Assembly: GCF_012272815.1 (NCBI RefSeq)
Contig: NZ_JAAWWL010000001.1
Coordinates: forward strand, 576,929 to 640,928
Length of the DNA stretch: 64,000 bases
DNA from: Croceivirga thetidis
Lineage (GTDB): Bacteria > Bacteroidota > Bacteroidia > Flavobacteriales > Flavobacteriaceae
Direction of reading: 5' to 3'
Shown one piece after another: positions 8,625-18,956 of this stretch (positions are counted from its first letter, which is position 1; each line of letters opens with the position of its first letter). The position numbers and the translations under genes are program-made. The notes under the pieces were generated by a model that did no database searches, was not told where the DNA came from, and was given only the letters and a program-made list of their open reading frames with translations.

Positions 8625-9839
8625 TCATTGCTTTCTGTGTGCCAGTACAATCGGCGGTTGTCCATTGAACGGATTATGCATTCTGCCAATGGTTCGTGCA
8701 CCCATAGCTGAGGCCCGAATTACGGCACGGTCGCCAAAACGGTTACGAACCCTATCCATTGCCTGATAGAGGTTCAAGGCCTCTTCGGTATCATCAAACA
8801 AGTTAATTTGATAATTGCCCGAGACCAGGTGACTGAATCGAATACCCACTAAGCGAACCAACATTCGTTTGCTGTAGAGCGAATCAAAAAGCTCCATAAT
8901 TTTTGGAATTAAAATATGGTCAGCACTCGTATACGGAATACGCTTTTGTTTTGAGTAGGTATTGAAATCTGAATAGCGGATCTTCACCGCAATACAGGCC
9001 GTCAATTTTTCACCCCGTCTCAATTGATAGGCTAGGTTCTCGGCCATGGCCACAATAATGCCCTTGAGTTTGACCACATCTATAGTATCACGGTCAAAGG
9101 TGCGTTCATTTGAAATCGACTTTCGTTCGTGAAAAGGAATTACCGGAGTATTATCCATACCGTTGGCACGTTTCCAAATCACTCTACCATTCGCCCCGAG
9201 TACGCGTTGCATGACATCCATCGGCATTTCTTGTACCGTTCGTACTTGCCGTATGCCCAGATTACGCAAAGTCTGATAGGTCTTGTCGCCCACCATGGGT
9301 ATTTTTTTGATTGAAAGTGGTGCCAGAAAAGGTTTTTCCAGTCCAAAATCAATTTTCAATTGATTGTTTGGTTTAGCCTCATTAGTAGCAACTTTAGAGA
9401 CCACTTTATTGACTGAAAGTCCAAATGAAATGGGCATTCCTGTCTCCTTAATGACCTTACGGCGCAACTCAGTAGCGTATTTATAGGCCCCAAAGAATTT
9501 GTCCATACCCGACAGGTCGGCATAAAACTCATCGATACTCGATTTTTCAAATACGGGGACCCCTTCTTTAATAATCTCGGTGACCTCATCGGAAACCTTG
9601 CTATAAGTACCTGCATTGCCCTTAATCACAGTTGCTTCTGGACAAAGCTCCCGCGCCATTTTCATGGGCATGCCCGAGTGAATGCCATAGCCCCGGGTCT
9701 CATAGCTGCAGGCCGCAACAACGCCCCTATCACTGATACCACCGACCAATAAGGGTTTGCCCTGCAATTCAGGGTTGATTCGCCGCTCTACGGATACAAA
9801 AAATGTATCCAAATCCAGATGTAAAATGGTCTTACTCAC
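8625..9839 (-). CDS. dinB: Y-family DNA polymerase IV
   Basis: Y-family translesion polymerase, 404 residues. Catalytic carboxylates are D9 (HLDLDTFFVSVE) and D103/E104 (SSIDEFYADLSG), and the steric-gate aromatic is F14. Finger, palm, thumb with HhH (KKIPMVGDKTYQTLRNLG) and little-finger regions are all present. QINLF at residues 344-348 is a good match to the beta-clamp-binding motif, followed by a further 56-residue tail. It is the first gene of a two-gene operon with dnaE2 on the minus strand, and diverges from the SRAP gene across a 115-bp region carrying operator-like repeats. Together these act in damage bypass. It could also be called an ImuB-like partner, but the active site is intact, unlike in ImuB. 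Confidence 0.9.
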   Translation of the reverse strand: MSKTILHLDLDTFFVSVERRINPELQGKPLLVGGISDRGVVAACSYETRGYGIHSGMPMKMARELCPEATVIKGNAGTYSKVSDEVTEIIKEGVPVFEKSSIDEFYADLSGMDKFFGAYKYATELRRKVIKETGMPISFGLSVNKVVSKVATNEAKPNNQLKIDFGLEKPFLAPLSIKKIPMVGDKTYQTLRNLGIRQVRTVQEMPMDVMQRVLGANGRVIWKRANGMDNTPVIPFHERKSISNERTFDRDTIDVVKLKGIIVAMAENLAYQLRRGEKLTACIAVKIRYSDFNTYSKQKRIPYTSADHILIPKIMELFDSLYSKRMLVRLVGIRFSHLVSGNYQINLFDDTEEALNLYQAMDRVRNRFGDRAVIRASAMGARTIGRMHNPFNGQPPIVLAHRKQ

Positions 9840-9864
9840 TCGTTCAGAAAAAGGATAGCTAATT

Positions 9865-9897
9865 TATGGAATATTTCCTTTTTTATGGATTATTTCC
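9865..9897. promoter_or_regulatory. Tandem GGAA-N3-TTCC operator-like repeat between dinB and SRAP
   Basis: Two 14-bp near-copies, TATGGAATATTTCC (9865-9878) and TATGGATTATTTCC (9884-9897), lie 19 bp apart in the divergent intergenic region. The first contains the perfect dyad GGAA-TAT-TTCC and the second has one mismatch (GGAT-TAT-TTCC). The placement between two damage-response transcription units suggests a shared repressor site. No regulator gene lies nearby and the binding protein is unknown. Confidence 0.45.
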
Positions 9898-9954
9898 AAT
9901 ATATAATTTCATCAATAAAACTTATAATTAACTTCCATTCAATATGTAACTACT

Positions 9955-10713
9955 ATGTGCTATAACACGAGACAATCCCGCAAAAAGGCGGAACTACAAA
10001 AATGGGCGAATGTAGAAGCACTCGTTGGGAACATTCCGGACGATTTTGAGCTCATTTACTTCTCTGTAAGCGGTTTTAGTCATCCCGTGATGTGGAGTAT
10101 AACACAAGAGCGACCTGATGCCCTTTCACCTAATATGTGGGGTATAATGCCTTCTAAACAGAACCAGGCAGATTACAAGGAATATTTTAAAAACCCAAAG
10201 ACCTTTGGTGGGTTGAATGCCAAATCTGAAAAGCTATTCGACCATTTTATCTATCGCTATTCTTGGGAACATCAGCGATGCCTAATTCCCGTAGATGGTT
10301 TTTTTGAACCGCACAACACCAAAGTAAAGGTGAAGGGCAAAGACTTTAAAGTACCGTTCTATTTTAGCAGAAAAGATGGCGACCCACTCTTTCTGGCGGG
10401 GATTTATACCAACACCGCTGACGGACGCAGAACCTTTTCAGTATTGACAAAAGAAGCTACACCCATGTTTGCAGCAATACATAACGACAAAAAACGAAGA
10501 CCGGTCATCATCGATTATGAAAACAAAGACGAATGGTTGGCCGAAGGATTAAACCAAGATGATGTACAAAACCTAATTGAAGAAGATCTATGGGAAGGAG
10601 CACTCGCCGCCCACCCCGTGACGAAAAACCTATACTCAAGAACAATAGACCCCAATTATCCTGAAATCATAAAAAAGGAAGACTACGTAGAGGTCAGTAT
10701 AGATTTTGCTTAG
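9955..10713 (+). CDS. yedK: SOS response-associated peptidase family protein (SRAP, YedK/HMCES-like)
   Basis: SRAP-domain protein, 252 residues. Family members form a stable thiazolidine cross-link with abasic sites in single-stranded DNA and shield them during replication. The reactive Cys is residue 2 (MCYNTRQ), exposed after Met removal. The other conserved active-site residues are visible: N88 (FGGLNAK), E118 (CLIPVDGFFEPH) and H176 (MFAAIHNDKKRRPVII). The start is fixed by the requirement for Cys2. It diverges from dinB-dnaE2, so abasic-site protection and lesion bypass are probably co-induced. All active-site residues are intact. Confidence 0.92.
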   Translation: MCYNTRQSRKKAELQKWANVEALVGNIPDDFELIYFSVSGFSHPVMWSITQERPDALSPNMWGIMPSKQNQADYKEYFKNPKTFGGLNAKSEKLFDHFIYRYSWEHQRCLIPVDGFFEPHNTKVKVKGKDFKVPFYFSRKDGDPLFLAGIYTNTADGRRTFSVLTKEATPMFAAIHNDKKRRPVIIDYENKDEWLAEGLNQDDVQNLIEEDLWEGALAAHPVTKNLYSRTIDPNYPEIIKKEDYVEVSIDFA

Positions 10714-10739
10714 GAAAAAGTAAATCTAAAAGCCTAATC

Positions 10740-11453
10740 TTAATCTGGTGAAGTCACCTCTAATCGTGCGACCGAAAAGTTGCCAAATCCATCTCTGGAA
10801 ATCACCTCAACTGTATAATCCGTATCAAGCATGTAACCAATTGGTCCTATCGAAGTAGACGTCAAATCGACCGAATCAAAAACGGATTGGCCTTCTTCAA
10901 ATACCTCAACATCAAAAGTCAACTCATCACCATCTTCATCACTTCCGACCCACGTGACAGTCATTTCTGAAGTCCCCTCATCAAATGTTACCACTATCTC
11001 AGCCGTATAGGGTGCAAAATTCCCGATTGGTGTACCTGGGGTGGTAAATGAATTGGAATCACCATTCGTCTGGCCATCTTCATTTACCGAAGTCACTGAC
11101 CAACTAAAGGTCTTACCCCTATCCAACTCTACATTGGCATTTAAAGTAGTGAATGAACCTGTAAATACTTGACTACTTCCTTCCAAAACATTTAATACAT
11201 AACTATCCGCAAATTGTGCAGAGTTCCAATTGAACAAAACCGATACTTTGGAGTCATCACCTGAGACTTCTTCATAATCAGAACATGGTTCGCCATTTAC
11301 CGGCAAGGTTCCTACCGCCTTTGCGGGCGGGGTCTCATTTTGGATTGGCGGTTCAACTGGTTCTTCACTTGCCATTTCTTCCTCACACGAAACCAAAAAA
11401 ATCAGTGCTGAAAACATCAACAACCTAATTTTAATATTCAAGAACTTTTTCAT
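10740..11453 (-). CDS. Fibronectin III-like outer-surface lipoprotein, partner of the BspA-like protein
   Basis: Predicted lipoprotein of 237 residues. A signal peptide ends in a lipobox (FLVSC, Cys at about residue 23) followed by an acidic, Pro-rich linker ([13 protein letters not shown]). The acidic residues after Cys suit export to the surface in Bacteroidota. The mature part holds two beta-sandwich fibronectin III/Ig-like domains ([32 protein letters not shown]). Its start ATG overlaps the stop of the giant upstream gene by 4 bp (ATGA), implying translational coupling. It is homologous to, and exactly as long as, the lipoprotein at 19615-20328, which has the same position relative to another T9SS protein. 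Function is unknown; a role in anchoring or secreting its partner is inference. Confidence 0.7.
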   Translation of the reverse strand: MKKFLNIKIRLLMFSALIFLVSCEEEMASEEPVEPPIQNETPPAKAVGTLPVNGEPCSDYEEVSGDDSKVSVLFNWNSAQFADSYVLNVLEGSSQVFTGSFTTLNANVELDRGKTFSWSVTSVNEDGQTNGDSNSFTTPGTPIGNFAPYTAEIVVTFDEGTSEMTVTWVGSDEDGDELTFDVEVFEEGQSVFDSVDLTSTSIGPIGYMLDTDYTVEVISRDGFGNFSVARLEVTSPD

Positions 11454-14400
11454 CGCTTAATGATTTTAAAGGTTTTCACATTTTCACCCTCCACTAGGTT
11501 GATGAAATACATCCCCGAAGGCAATAAACTGACGTCAATTTCTACTGCTTGAGTTGAAAATTCGAGTTGCTTTAATGGTTGCATTACCCTACCCTCAAGA
11601 TTATAGATAGCAAATTCCAATTTTGAATTGGAGCTTAGTACATTAAAATGACTGGTTACTACTGTGGGGAAAATGGAGATGGAATCATCTACAAAGAAGC
11701 TATCTTCAATTTTTCCCTGACAATCACTTTCACCAGATATAACGATTTCAGTTTCACCATTCAAGTTTTCTAGGGATATCACATTTTCTTTATCATTTTC
11801 GAACTCAAAATTTTGGAGCTCTCCATTTACCCTTACAGTGTAGGTTTTACTACCGGAAACAAGATATGAGGCGGTTCTTGATTTTGTATCCAAGCTTTGC
11901 CGTTTTCCACTGACCGAGTCCAAAGCGTTTACCGTCACTCCAAACGTGCGTTCAAATAAAACCTCTGGAATTGAAACGGTAACCGTATAGGTCCCGACTG
12001 ATAGGTCTTCAATTTCAAAATTTGTTCCGGAGGTAACATCATTGAATTGATTGCTAACTGCTATTCCTTCGAGGGAAATGTCCAATTGGTACCCAGCAGC
12101 GTTCATGTTTACTTCAATAGAACCATCTGAGCTATCGGTACAGCTTGGAGTAAGCACAAATACCTGAATGGCATCATTAGCGATAAAATCACATCCGTTT
12201 TCATTGACCACGGCTCCTGGTGCCGAATTCAGACATTGATCAAACTGGTCCAATACTCCATCACCATCATTGTCTTGATTGCAGAGGGCAAACTCGCCGC
12301 CATCTGTTATTGTCCAACCGTAAGTGTCAATTATAAATTGTCTTGCATCAATAGCTTCACAATATTGGCTATCACCTGCATCAAAAACTACGTTGTTTTG
12401 CAGGCTAGGTAATACAGACCATTCCAAAAGTGTAGAATCATAATTTGGCGCAGATATTCCAGCTTCAAAAAACATTTCAGACATATTGGTTACGTTTGAT
12501 ACATTCCAGTTACCCAAATCTTGATCAAAGGCCTCAGCTAGTCTGAACATACCACGCATGTCAGTTACATTAGAAACATCCCAAGTACTCAAATCCTTAT
12601 TAAAAGAATGTGCATTGTTGAACATGTTGCTCATATTAACAACATTCGAAGTATCCCAAGAACTTAAATCTTGGTTATAAGATGTTGCGAAATTGAACAT
12701 CCCATTGATAAATTCAGCGTTACTGATATCCCAATTCGATAAGTCTTGATTGAATTCGTAGCAAACTCTGAACATACTATCAAATCTTTCAACATTACTA
12801 ACATCCCAGTCATTAAAAGAATCATTTCCAACTAAAGAATGGCAAAGTCCGAAAGAGTAAACCATTTGTTCCACTTTGGATAGGTTTGGAGTATCAGTTG
12901 CAACAACGTCCATATTTAGGCATTCTGCAAAGGCGTTATTAAAATTATCCCAAACAATATCTCCCCATTGCTCCACAGTCAATAATTTTTCCCTATCGAG
13001 ACGATCATTGCCGAAGAAACCATTCGAGGGAAAATACCCACTGATTTGAACCTCATAAATACCAGGAGTGATATAGGTATGTAATATGTCTCCACGGACA
13101 TTAGTATCTGAAGTGCCATCCCCCCAATCAATATCATATTGATAAATGGCGAATTCGTTTGTTGAAATCAATAGTTGATTATCTTCTGAATCTCCAAAAT
13201 TGTCAGTTTTCCATGTTGTTATGTATGGACGTTGCCCTTCAATGCAATTCTTGCCATTGTCGTTGATTATCCACCCATAGGTATCTATTAGGTTTTGTCT
13301 GGCGTCTTCGGCTTCACAGTATTCGTGATTTGAGGTATCAAACTGCACGTTTGACTGTAAAGATGGGAGATTGTTCCAGCCAATAAGCATGTCGTTGTAG
13401 TTTTGATAAGACATTCCTGTACTTTGAACAAACATATTTGACATATCGGTGACCTGAGAAACGTCCCATCCCCCCAAATTATAATCGAAGGTCCGATTCA
13501 TAAAAAACATACTTGCCATACTCGTTACACTAGAAACATCCCATTGGCTGATATCTTGATTGAAAGTCGGGTTACTGGAAAACATGAAGTCCATGAATTC
13601 AACTTTACTGACGTCCCAGCCTGAAATATCCTGATTAAAAGACGTTCGATTAAACATAGCGGCCATATTGGTAACACTGGAAACATCCCAATTATTTAGC
13701 TCACTGTTAAAAACGGAAGCCCCAGCAAACAAACTTTGCATTTGTTCAACGCTACTTACATTCCAGCCATTTAAATCTTGGTTAAAAGTCTTGGCCTCGC
13801 TGAACATTCCGGCCATATCAGTAACGTTGGAAACATCCCATGCACCTATGTTTTGATTGAAGAGGTCGGCTCCTCTAAATAGATTGGGCATGTTATTGAT
13901 CGACGAAACGTCCCAAAATTCAAAACTTTCATTTCCAATCAAAGAAACACAGTTTAAAAACATAGCTCCCAAAGAGTTGGAATTAGAGAAATCAGGAATA
14001 TCCTGTGCTGAAATGTCTAAATTTTTACAGCCAGCAAAAGCACCAAACATAAATCCCCATCTTGCAGTTCCCCACTGTTTTATGTCAATTATCTTTTCCT
14101 CATCGCCGATAAAATTTTCACGGTTTTGGTTATTAAAAAATATTTGGTTGAAATCTCCCGAAATGATTACGTCATATTCTCCAGGATTGGAATACGTATG
14201 TGTAATTGAGGCAGTAACATTGGTATCTGAGGTACCATCACCCCAATCCACGTTGTAATCGTAGGTGCCACCCGGAAATGTTGGAATCGTAATTTGATTA
14301 TCTTCAGATAGACCAGGGTTGTCAGTCTTCCATGTAGTTATAAAAAAACATTCGCTATTGGCACCATCATCTTCAATGTTCCAGCCATAGTTGTCAATTA

Positions 14401-16903
14401 TAGACTGTCTATCTTCTAACGAGTTACAAAATTGACTACCACCGGCATCGAAAACTACTCCGTTTTGAAGATTGGATAAACTGGCCCAACCCGCTAAGAG
14501 CGAATCATAGTTGGCGGTTGAAAGTTTTGCTCCGAAAAACATGGAAGACATATTGCCAACATTTGAAACATTCCAATTTTCCAGATTTTGGTCAAAACTT
14601 GTCGCACCAAAGAACATATTTTGCATATCAGTAACCTGAGATACATTCCAATTACCAATACCCTGATTAAAAGCCCACGAATCTTGAAACATGGCCCGCA
14701 TATTCTGAACCGCAGATGTATTCCAATTACTGATATTGCCGTTAAATTGTTGGGCTGAGGAAAACATAAAAGACATATCTGTTACGTTACTTACATCCCA
14801 AGAACCAAGCTCTTGGTTGAACTCAAAACAATCAGCAAACAAATCATTCATGATTTGAACATTACCAACCTCCCAATTTTCAAATTCAGTTGTGCCTTCT
14901 AAGGAATAGCAACCATTGAACATTGAATTCATATTGGTAACATTATCCAAAATGGGTTCGTCAGGGGCGACAACATCAAGCTCGGTACAATTGAAAAAGG
15001 CAAATTCCATGGATGTCCATTGAATCGAACCCCAAAGATCAACTGACAACAATTTTTGATTGTCGAACGGGGAATTTTCGTCGGTAGTTGCTCCTAAAAA
15101 ATAAAGCCTTGGAAATTGACCACTAATAGAAATGGTATATGTTCCAGGATTTGCATAGGTGTGGGTAATATCACCCATAACATTGGTATCTATATTACCA
15201 TCACCCCAATCGATTGAATAATCATAGGTCTCTCCAGGAAAAGTGGGAATTGTGATTTGATTGTCATTTGAACCCCCTGGATTATCTGTTTTCCATGTTG
15301 TGATAAATGGGCAGACCCCGATGCCCCCATCCGTTATTGTCCAACTAAAATCGTTTATCAATTTTGATTTTGCTGATGCCCCAGTGCAAAGGGTGCTGTT
15401 ACCAGCGTCAAACTGAACATTACTTTGTAAAGATGGAAGATTCGCCCAGCCAGTTAAAGTTGCGTCATAATTAACTTGAGACAGGCCTGCGTCATTAAAC
15501 ATATCTTTCATAGTCGTTACGTTAGTTATATCCCATCCGCCCAAGTCTTGGTCAAAAGAAGTTGCTCTTTCAAACATTGCGTCCATACTACTAACACCGC
15601 TTACGTTCCAACCAGAGACATCTTGGTTGAACGAGGTGGCCCCGAAGAACATCGCGCCCAAATCAATATTGTTGCTAAGATCCCAAGCACCAATATTTTG
15701 GTCAAAGGAGTTTGCATCAAAGAACATACCTCGCATTGTGGTTACATTACTCGTATCCCAATTCGAAATATTCTGATTAAAATTTGAAGCTCCAGCAAAC
15801 ATTCCTTGCATTGAAGTTACCTGGCCAACATTCCATCCATTTAAATTTTGATTAAAACTTGATGCACCAGCGAAAAGCTCCTTCATCATGGTAACATTCT
15901 CAACATTCCATAATTCTATAGGTTGATTAAAGTCAACTGCATTTCTAAACATGTTTTCCATATTCAAAACAGCACCCACATTCCATTGCGAAATATTGTT
16001 ATTAAAACTAGAAGCTCCTGAAAACATTTCTTTCATATTTTCCACCTTGGAAACATTCCAACTATTTAGTTCTCTGTTGAAATTTGGAGCATTCTTAAAC
16101 ATGGCTTCCATATTTAGTACTGCGGAAGTATTCCATGTATTCAATGGTTGATCAAAGCCAGTCGCGAAAGAAAACATGTAACTCATGTCCGACACTGAAG
16201 AAACATCCCAACCGGATATATCAATATTAAAGTTTTGGGTAGCGGAAAACATCCCTAACATGTTTTGGACTTTGGACACATTCCAAGCACTTATATCTTG
16301 ATTAAATGCAGAACCTGAAAACATTGCCGGCATCGCCTGCACATTGCTTACATTCCAATTGGAGATATCGATGTTAAAATTTGAGGTGCCACTAAATAAA
16401 GAAGACATATCAGTAACTGTTCCGACTTGCCAAGTACCCATTGCAGAATTACCAACCAAGGAAGTGCAACCTGTGAACATGTTAACCATATTCTGGACCC
16501 CTGAAAGATTTGGCACGTCGTTCGCCAAAACGTCTAAATTTTCGCAATACCAAAATGCCGAGAACATTGATTGCCATTCTATTCCACCCCATTGATCGAT
16601 AGAAATTAATTTTTTGCCTTCATCTAGACCACCAAAATAAATGTGGGGAAAATCGCCTGTTATCGAAACTTGGTAGGTTCCGGGTGCAGCATATGTATGG
16701 GTAATGTTGCCTGTTACAATAGTATTTGTCGTACCATCACCCCAGTCCACCTCGTAATTATAGGTTACATCAGGATGTGTTGGAATGGTAATTTGATTGT
16801 CATTTGATGAACCTTCATTATCAGTTTTCCAAGTAGTTACAAAGGCTTGAGAAAAAACTGTAAGGGAAACAAGAAGAAAGGCTAGCGTAAAAGTTAGTCT
16901 CAT
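11450..16903 (-). CDS. Giant BspA-like (DUF285) surface protein with PKD domains and T9SS sorting domain
   Basis: Secreted protein of 1817 residues. A signal peptide (about 1-20, ending VFSQA) is followed by four tandem modules starting near residues 24, 534, 856 and 1229. Each opens with a PKD-like domain (TTWKTDN..., YDYxVDWGDGT, ITHTY) and continues into a ladder of about 25-residue DUF285 repeats of the form NWDVSNVTxMxxMFxxAxxFNQ, closed by a cap (NYDxxLxGW...LPSLQ, then AR/DA-rich GW motif). Near residue 1550 there is a calcium-binding thrombospondin type 3-like loop ([14 protein letters not shown]), then an Ig-like block with a CQG motif, then a type A T9SS sorting domain over the last 75 residues (ending FKIIKR). 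It is predicted to be exported by the Sec system, moved across the outer membrane by T9SS and displayed or released. BspA-like ladders often mediate adhesion. Confidence 0.85.
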   Translation of the reverse strand: MRLTFTLAFLLVSLTVFSQAFVTTWKTDNEGSSNDNQITIPTHPDVTYNYEVDWGDGTTNTIVTGNITHTYAAPGTYQVSITGDFPHIYFGGLDEGKKLISIDQWGGIEWQSMFSAFWYCENLDVLANDVPNLSGVQNMVNMFTGCTSLVGNSAMGTWQVGTVTDMSSLFSGTSNFNIDISNWNVSNVQAMPAMFSGSAFNQDISAWNVSKVQNMLGMFSATQNFNIDISGWDVSSVSDMSYMFSFATGFDQPLNTWNTSAVLNMEAMFKNAPNFNRELNSWNVSKVENMKEMFSGASSFNNNISQWNVGAVLNMENMFRNAVDFNQPIELWNVENVTMMKELFAGASSFNQNLNGWNVGQVTSMQGMFAGASNFNQNISNWDTSNVTTMRGMFFDANSFDQNIGAWDLSNNIDLGAMFFGATSFNQDVSGWNVSGVSSMDAMFERATSFDQDLGGWDITNVTTMKDMFNDAGLSQVNYDATLTGWANLPSLQSNVQFDAGNSTLCTGASAKSKLINDFSWTITDGGIGVCPFITTWKTDNPGGSNDNQITIPTFPGETYDYSIDWGDGNIDTNVMGDITHTYANPGTYTISISGQFPRLYFLGATTDENSPFDNQKLLSVDLWGSIQWTSMEFAFFNCTELDVVAPDEPILDNVTNMNSMFNGCYSLEGTTEFENWEVGNVQIMNDLFADCFEFNQELGSWDVSNVTDMSFMFSSAQQFNGNISNWNTSAVQNMRAMFQDSWAFNQGIGNWNVSQVTDMQNMFFGATSFDQNLENWNVSNVGNMSSMFFGAKLSTANYDSLLAGWASLSNLQNGVVFDAGGSQFCNSLEDRQSIIDNYGWNIEDDGANSECFFITTWKTDNPGLSEDNQITIPTFPGGTYDYNVDWGDGTSDTNVTASITHTYSNPGEYDVIISGDFNQIFFNNQNRENFIGDEEKIIDIKQWGTARWGFMFGAFAGCKNLDISAQDIPDFSNSNSLGAMFLNCVSLIGNESFEFWDVSSINNMPNLFRGADLFNQNIGAWDVSNVTDMAGMFSEAKTFNQDLNGWNVSSVEQMQSLFAGASVFNSELNNWDVSSVTNMAAMFNRTSFNQDISGWDVSKVEFMDFMFSSNPTFNQDISQWDVSSVTSMASMFFMNRTFDYNLGGWDVSQVTDMSNMFVQSTGMSYQNYNDMLIGWNNLPSLQSNVQFDTSNHEYCEAEDARQNLIDTYGWIINDNGKNCIEGQRPYITTWKTDNFGDSEDNQLLISTNEFAIYQYDIDWGDGTSDTNVRGDILHTYITPGIYEVQISGYFPSNGFFGNDRLDREKLLTVEQWGDIVWDNFNNAFAECLNMDVVATDTPNLSKVEQMVYSFGLCHSLVGNDSFNDWDVSNVERFDSMFRVCYEFNQDLSNWDISNAEFINGMFNFATSYNQDLSSWDTSNVVNMSNMFNNAHSFNKDLSTWDVSNVTDMRGMFRLAEAFDQDLGNWNVSNVTNMSEMFFEAGISAPNYDSTLLEWSVLPSLQNNVVFDAGDSQYCEAIDARQFIIDTYGWTITDGGEFALCNQDNDGDGVLDQFDQCLNSAPGAVVNENGCDFIANDAIQVFVLTPSCTDSSDGSIEVNMNAAGYQLDISLEGIAVSNQFNDVTSGTNFEIEDLSVGTYTVTVSIPEVLFERTFGVTVNALDSVSGKRQSLDTKSRTASYLVSGSKTYTVRVNGELQNFEFENDKENVISLENLNGETEIVISGESDCQGKIEDSFFVDDSISIFPTVVTSHFNVLSSNSKLEFAIYNLEGRVMQPLKQLEFSTQAVEIDVSLLPSGMYFINLVEGENVKTFKIIKR

Positions 16904-16987
16904 AGGTCGTGTTTAGTCTTAATAAAAACCTAAAAACACTAAAAATATTATATGACTCTTGGCTAAAACTGATGATTTTTATCGGAA

Positions 16988-17019
16988 AGAAAAAAGCCCC
17001 AAACAGTCGTTTGAGGCTT
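16988..17019 (-). terminator. Intrinsic terminator of tRNA-Leu
   Basis: Read on the minus strand: an 11-bp stem AAGCCTCAAAC / GTTTGGGGCTT (one G-T pair) with a 4-nt loop, followed by a T-rich run. It begins 5 bp past the tRNA 3' end and separates the tRNA from the BspA-like gene start at 16903. Confidence 0.8.
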
Positions 17020-17024
17020 CTAAG

Positions 17025-17108
17025 TACCGAAGGTGGGAATCGAACCCACACGGTATTGCTACCACTGGATTTTGAATCCAGCGCGTCTACCAATTCCGCC
17101 ACTTCGGC
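17025..17108 (-). tRNA. tRNA-Leu (anticodon CAA)
   Basis: Cloverleaf of 84 nt on the minus strand. Acceptor stem GCCGAAG pairs with CTTCGGT (G1-T72 wobble) with discriminator A73. The anticodon arm is CTGGA-TTCAAAA-TCCAG, giving anticodon CAA (reads UUG). A long class II variable arm and the T-arm GTTCGATTC are present. The 3' CCA is not encoded (ACTT follows position 72), as is common in Bacteroidota. It is flanked by its own promoter and terminator, so it is a single-gene unit. Confidence 0.95.
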
Positions 17109-17119
17109 AAATGGGACTG

Positions 17120-17148
17120 CAAAGCTAAAAAATTATTTCAATCACAAA
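17120..17148 (-). promoter_or_regulatory. Promoter of tRNA-Leu
   Basis: On the minus strand, TTTG (17148-17145) and TAGCTTTG (17127-17120) are separated by 17 bp. This fits the Bacteroidota -33 TTTG / -7 TAnnTTTG promoter, and would place the start of transcription a few bases before the tRNA 5' end at 17108. Confidence 0.65.
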
Positions 17149-17192
17149 ACCAAATTAACCACAATTATACTTTAGCAACCCAGATTAATTTT

Positions 17193-17200
17193 TAAATTTG
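17193..17200 (+). promoter_or_regulatory. -7 promoter box for prs
   Basis: TAAATTTG matches TAnnTTTG. A weak -33 (TTTAG, 17171-17175) lies 17-18 bp upstream. The leader to the preferred prs start at 17252 would be about 45 nt. Confidence 0.45.
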
Positions 17201-17251
17201 CACCGCTTTTGAAGGGCCGTTGAAATGCTGGTCTTTCTTAATTTGAGAAGA

Positions 17252-18193
17252 ATGCCATATCAAGTTCCAGAACCTAAAATTTTTGCGTGCACACAAAGTA
17301 CGGCACTAGGCGAAAAAATCGCTGGAGCATACGGAGCTGATTTGGGTAAAATCCATTTCTCTAGATACAGTGACGGGGAGTTTCAGCCCTCTTTTGAAGA
17401 GTCAATTCGAGGAGCTCGAATCTTTATCATAGGTTCTACCAATCCGAGTTCAGAGAATTTGATGGAAATGTTGTTGATGTTGGATGCCGCAAAACGCGCC
17501 TCTGCTAGACATATCACAGCGGTCATGCCCTATTTTGGATGGGCTAGACAGGACCGAAAGGACAAACCTAGGGTGCCTATTGCTGCCAAGATGATTGCCA
17601 AAATGTTGGAGACCGCGGGAGCAACACGAATCATTACCATGGATTTACATGCAGATCAAATCCAGGGGTTTTTTGAAAAACCAGTAGATCATTTATTCGC
17701 GTCAACTCTCTTTTTACCGTATTTGCAAAGCTTAAAACTGGACAATCTCTGTATTGCTTCTCCAGATATGGGTGGTTCAAAAAGAGCTTATGCCTATTCC
17801 AAGGCTTTGGAAAGTGACGTTGTTATTTGTTACAAACAAAGAGCAAAAGCCAACGTCATATCGCATATGGAACTTATTGGTGATGTTAAAGGCAAAAACG
17901 TCGTATTGGTTGATGATATGGTAGATACGGCGGGTACCTTGACTAAAGCTGCCGATTTGATGATGGAAAGGGGTGCTGTCAGTGTTAGAGCAATTACCAC
18001 CCATGGTCTGCTATCAGGCAATGCTTATGAAAAAATAGAAAAATCACAATTGCAAGAATTGATCATCACCGATTCAATTCCTTCAAGAGATAATCATCCG
18101 AAAATTAAGGTGTTGAGTTGTGCAGGTTTATTCGCAGATGTTATGCATCGCGTACACCACAACACTTCAATTTCGTCAAAATTTATAATGTAG
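17252..18193 (+). CDS. prs: Ribose-phosphate pyrophosphokinase (PRPP synthetase)
   Basis: Makes PRPP from ribose 5-phosphate and ATP for purine, pyrimidine, His, Trp and NAD synthesis; 313 residues, a normal length. Both phosphoribosyltransferase-like halves are present. The ATP/flexible-loop region reads PYFGWARQDRKDKPR, the metal-binding histidine lies in DLHADQIQGFF, and the PRPP-binding loop is VVLVDDMVDTAGTL. I chose ATG 17252 (MPYQVPEPKIFACTQS), the usual family start. A start 27 bp upstream is in frame but adds an unconserved MLVFLNLRR. rplY/ctc follows after 63 bp with no terminator between, so the two are probably co-transcribed. Confidence 0.95.
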   Translation: MPYQVPEPKIFACTQSTALGEKIAGAYGADLGKIHFSRYSDGEFQPSFEESIRGARIFIIGSTNPSSENLMEMLLMLDAAKRASARHITAVMPYFGWARQDRKDKPRVPIAAKMIAKMLETAGATRIITMDLHADQIQGFFEKPVDHLFASTLFLPYLQSLKLDNLCIASPDMGGSKRAYAYSKALESDVVICYKQRAKANVISHMELIGDVKGKNVVLVDDMVDTAGTLTKAADLMMERGAVSVRAITTHGLLSGNAYEKIEKSQLQELIITDSIPSRDNHPKIKVLSCAGLFADVMHRVHHNTSISSKFIM

Positions 18194-18256
18194 CCTTCGA
18201 CTACGGTTGGGCTTCAAGGTTCAAACAATTCGAAAAAAATAATTTAAATAGTAAAT

Positions 18257-18898
18257 ATGAAGTCAATTACGATCAAAGGATCTAAAAGAGAAAGCGTGGG
18301 CAAGGTTGCTACTAAGGCCTTACGTAATGCTGGAAAGGTCCCTTGCGTTCTGTACGGAGGGGAATCACCATTGCACTTTTCAGCTGATGAACTAGCGTTC
18401 AAAAACCTGGTGTACACTCCAAATGCATACACTGCGGTAATTGAACTTGAAGGTGGGGAAACCTTGAATGCTGTTTTACAAGACATTCAATTTCACCCTG
18501 TAACGGATAAAATCTTACATATAGATTTCTTCCAGTTATTCGACGACAAAGCTGTAACCATGAATATTCCTGTTCGTTTGGAAGGAAATTCACCTGGGGT
18601 ACGAAATGGTGGTCGCCTTTTGTTTAGAAAGCGTAAGCTTTCTGTAAAAGCATTGCCAAATTTGTTGCCGGATGAAATCAAAGTGGATATTTCGACCCTT
18701 AAAATCGGTCAAAAAGTAGCTGTTGAGTCCATCAAAAGCGATGATTACACTATCATGCATCCTGATAACATCACCGTAGTTCAAGTGAAGGCTGCTAGAA
18801 ACGCCATCGTTGACGATGAGGAAGAGGAAGAAGGTGAAGAAGGTGCACCAGCTGAAGGTGGTGAAGCACCAGCTGCTGAAGCTTCAGCTGAAAGCTAA
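18257..18898 (+). CDS. rplY: 50S ribosomal protein L25/general stress protein Ctc
   Basis: Ribosomal protein of 213 residues that binds 5S rRNA. It is the long Ctc (TL5-like) form: an N-terminal L25 beta-barrel ([32 protein letters not shown]) followed by a second beta domain. It ends in an acidic/Ala tail of about 30 residues ([17 protein letters not shown]), typical for Bacteroidota homologues. The prs-ctc-pth order is widely conserved in bacteria, which supports the call. An intrinsic terminator follows directly. Confidence 0.94.
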   Translation: MKSITIKGSKRESVGKVATKALRNAGKVPCVLYGGESPLHFSADELAFKNLVYTPNAYTAVIELEGGETLNAVLQDIQFHPVTDKILHIDFFQLFDDKAVTMNIPVRLEGNSPGVRNGGRLLFRKRKLSVKALPNLLPDEIKVDISTLKIGQKVAVESIKSDDYTIMHPDNITVVQVKAARNAIVDDEEEEEGEEGAPAEGGEAPAAEASAES

Positions 18899-18917
18899 AT
18901 CATTCCGAAATTATACT

Positions 18918-18956
18918 AAAAAGCGCCTTTCTTCTAAGTTAGGCGCTTTTGTATTT
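18918..18956 (+). terminator. Intrinsic terminator after rplY/ctc
   Basis: Stem AAAAGCGCCT / AGGCGCTTTT (right arm 18941-18950) with a 12-nt loop, followed by GTATTTTT. The T-rich tail runs into a TATTTTTG box that may be the pth promoter. Confidence 0.85.

Noticed and set aside
8624-8701. Upstream extension of dnaE2 to 8701
   Set aside because: It would overlap the 3' end of dinB and adds residues not typical of the family; ATG 8623 lies one base past the dinB stop.
12400-16300. Regularly spaced DNA repeats resembling a CRISPR array
   Set aside because: They are about 75 bp, in frame and encode 25-residue DUF285 protein repeats, with no constant repeat/variable spacer layout and no cas genes.
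16821-17102. Open frame on the minus strand overlapping tRNA-Leu and the BspA-like start
   Set aside because: It reads through the tRNA and terminator; the peptide has no conserved features.
17025-17108. tRNA-Leu as an integration (attachment) site
   Set aside because: No integrase, no repeated tRNA 3' end and no island-like flanks were found.
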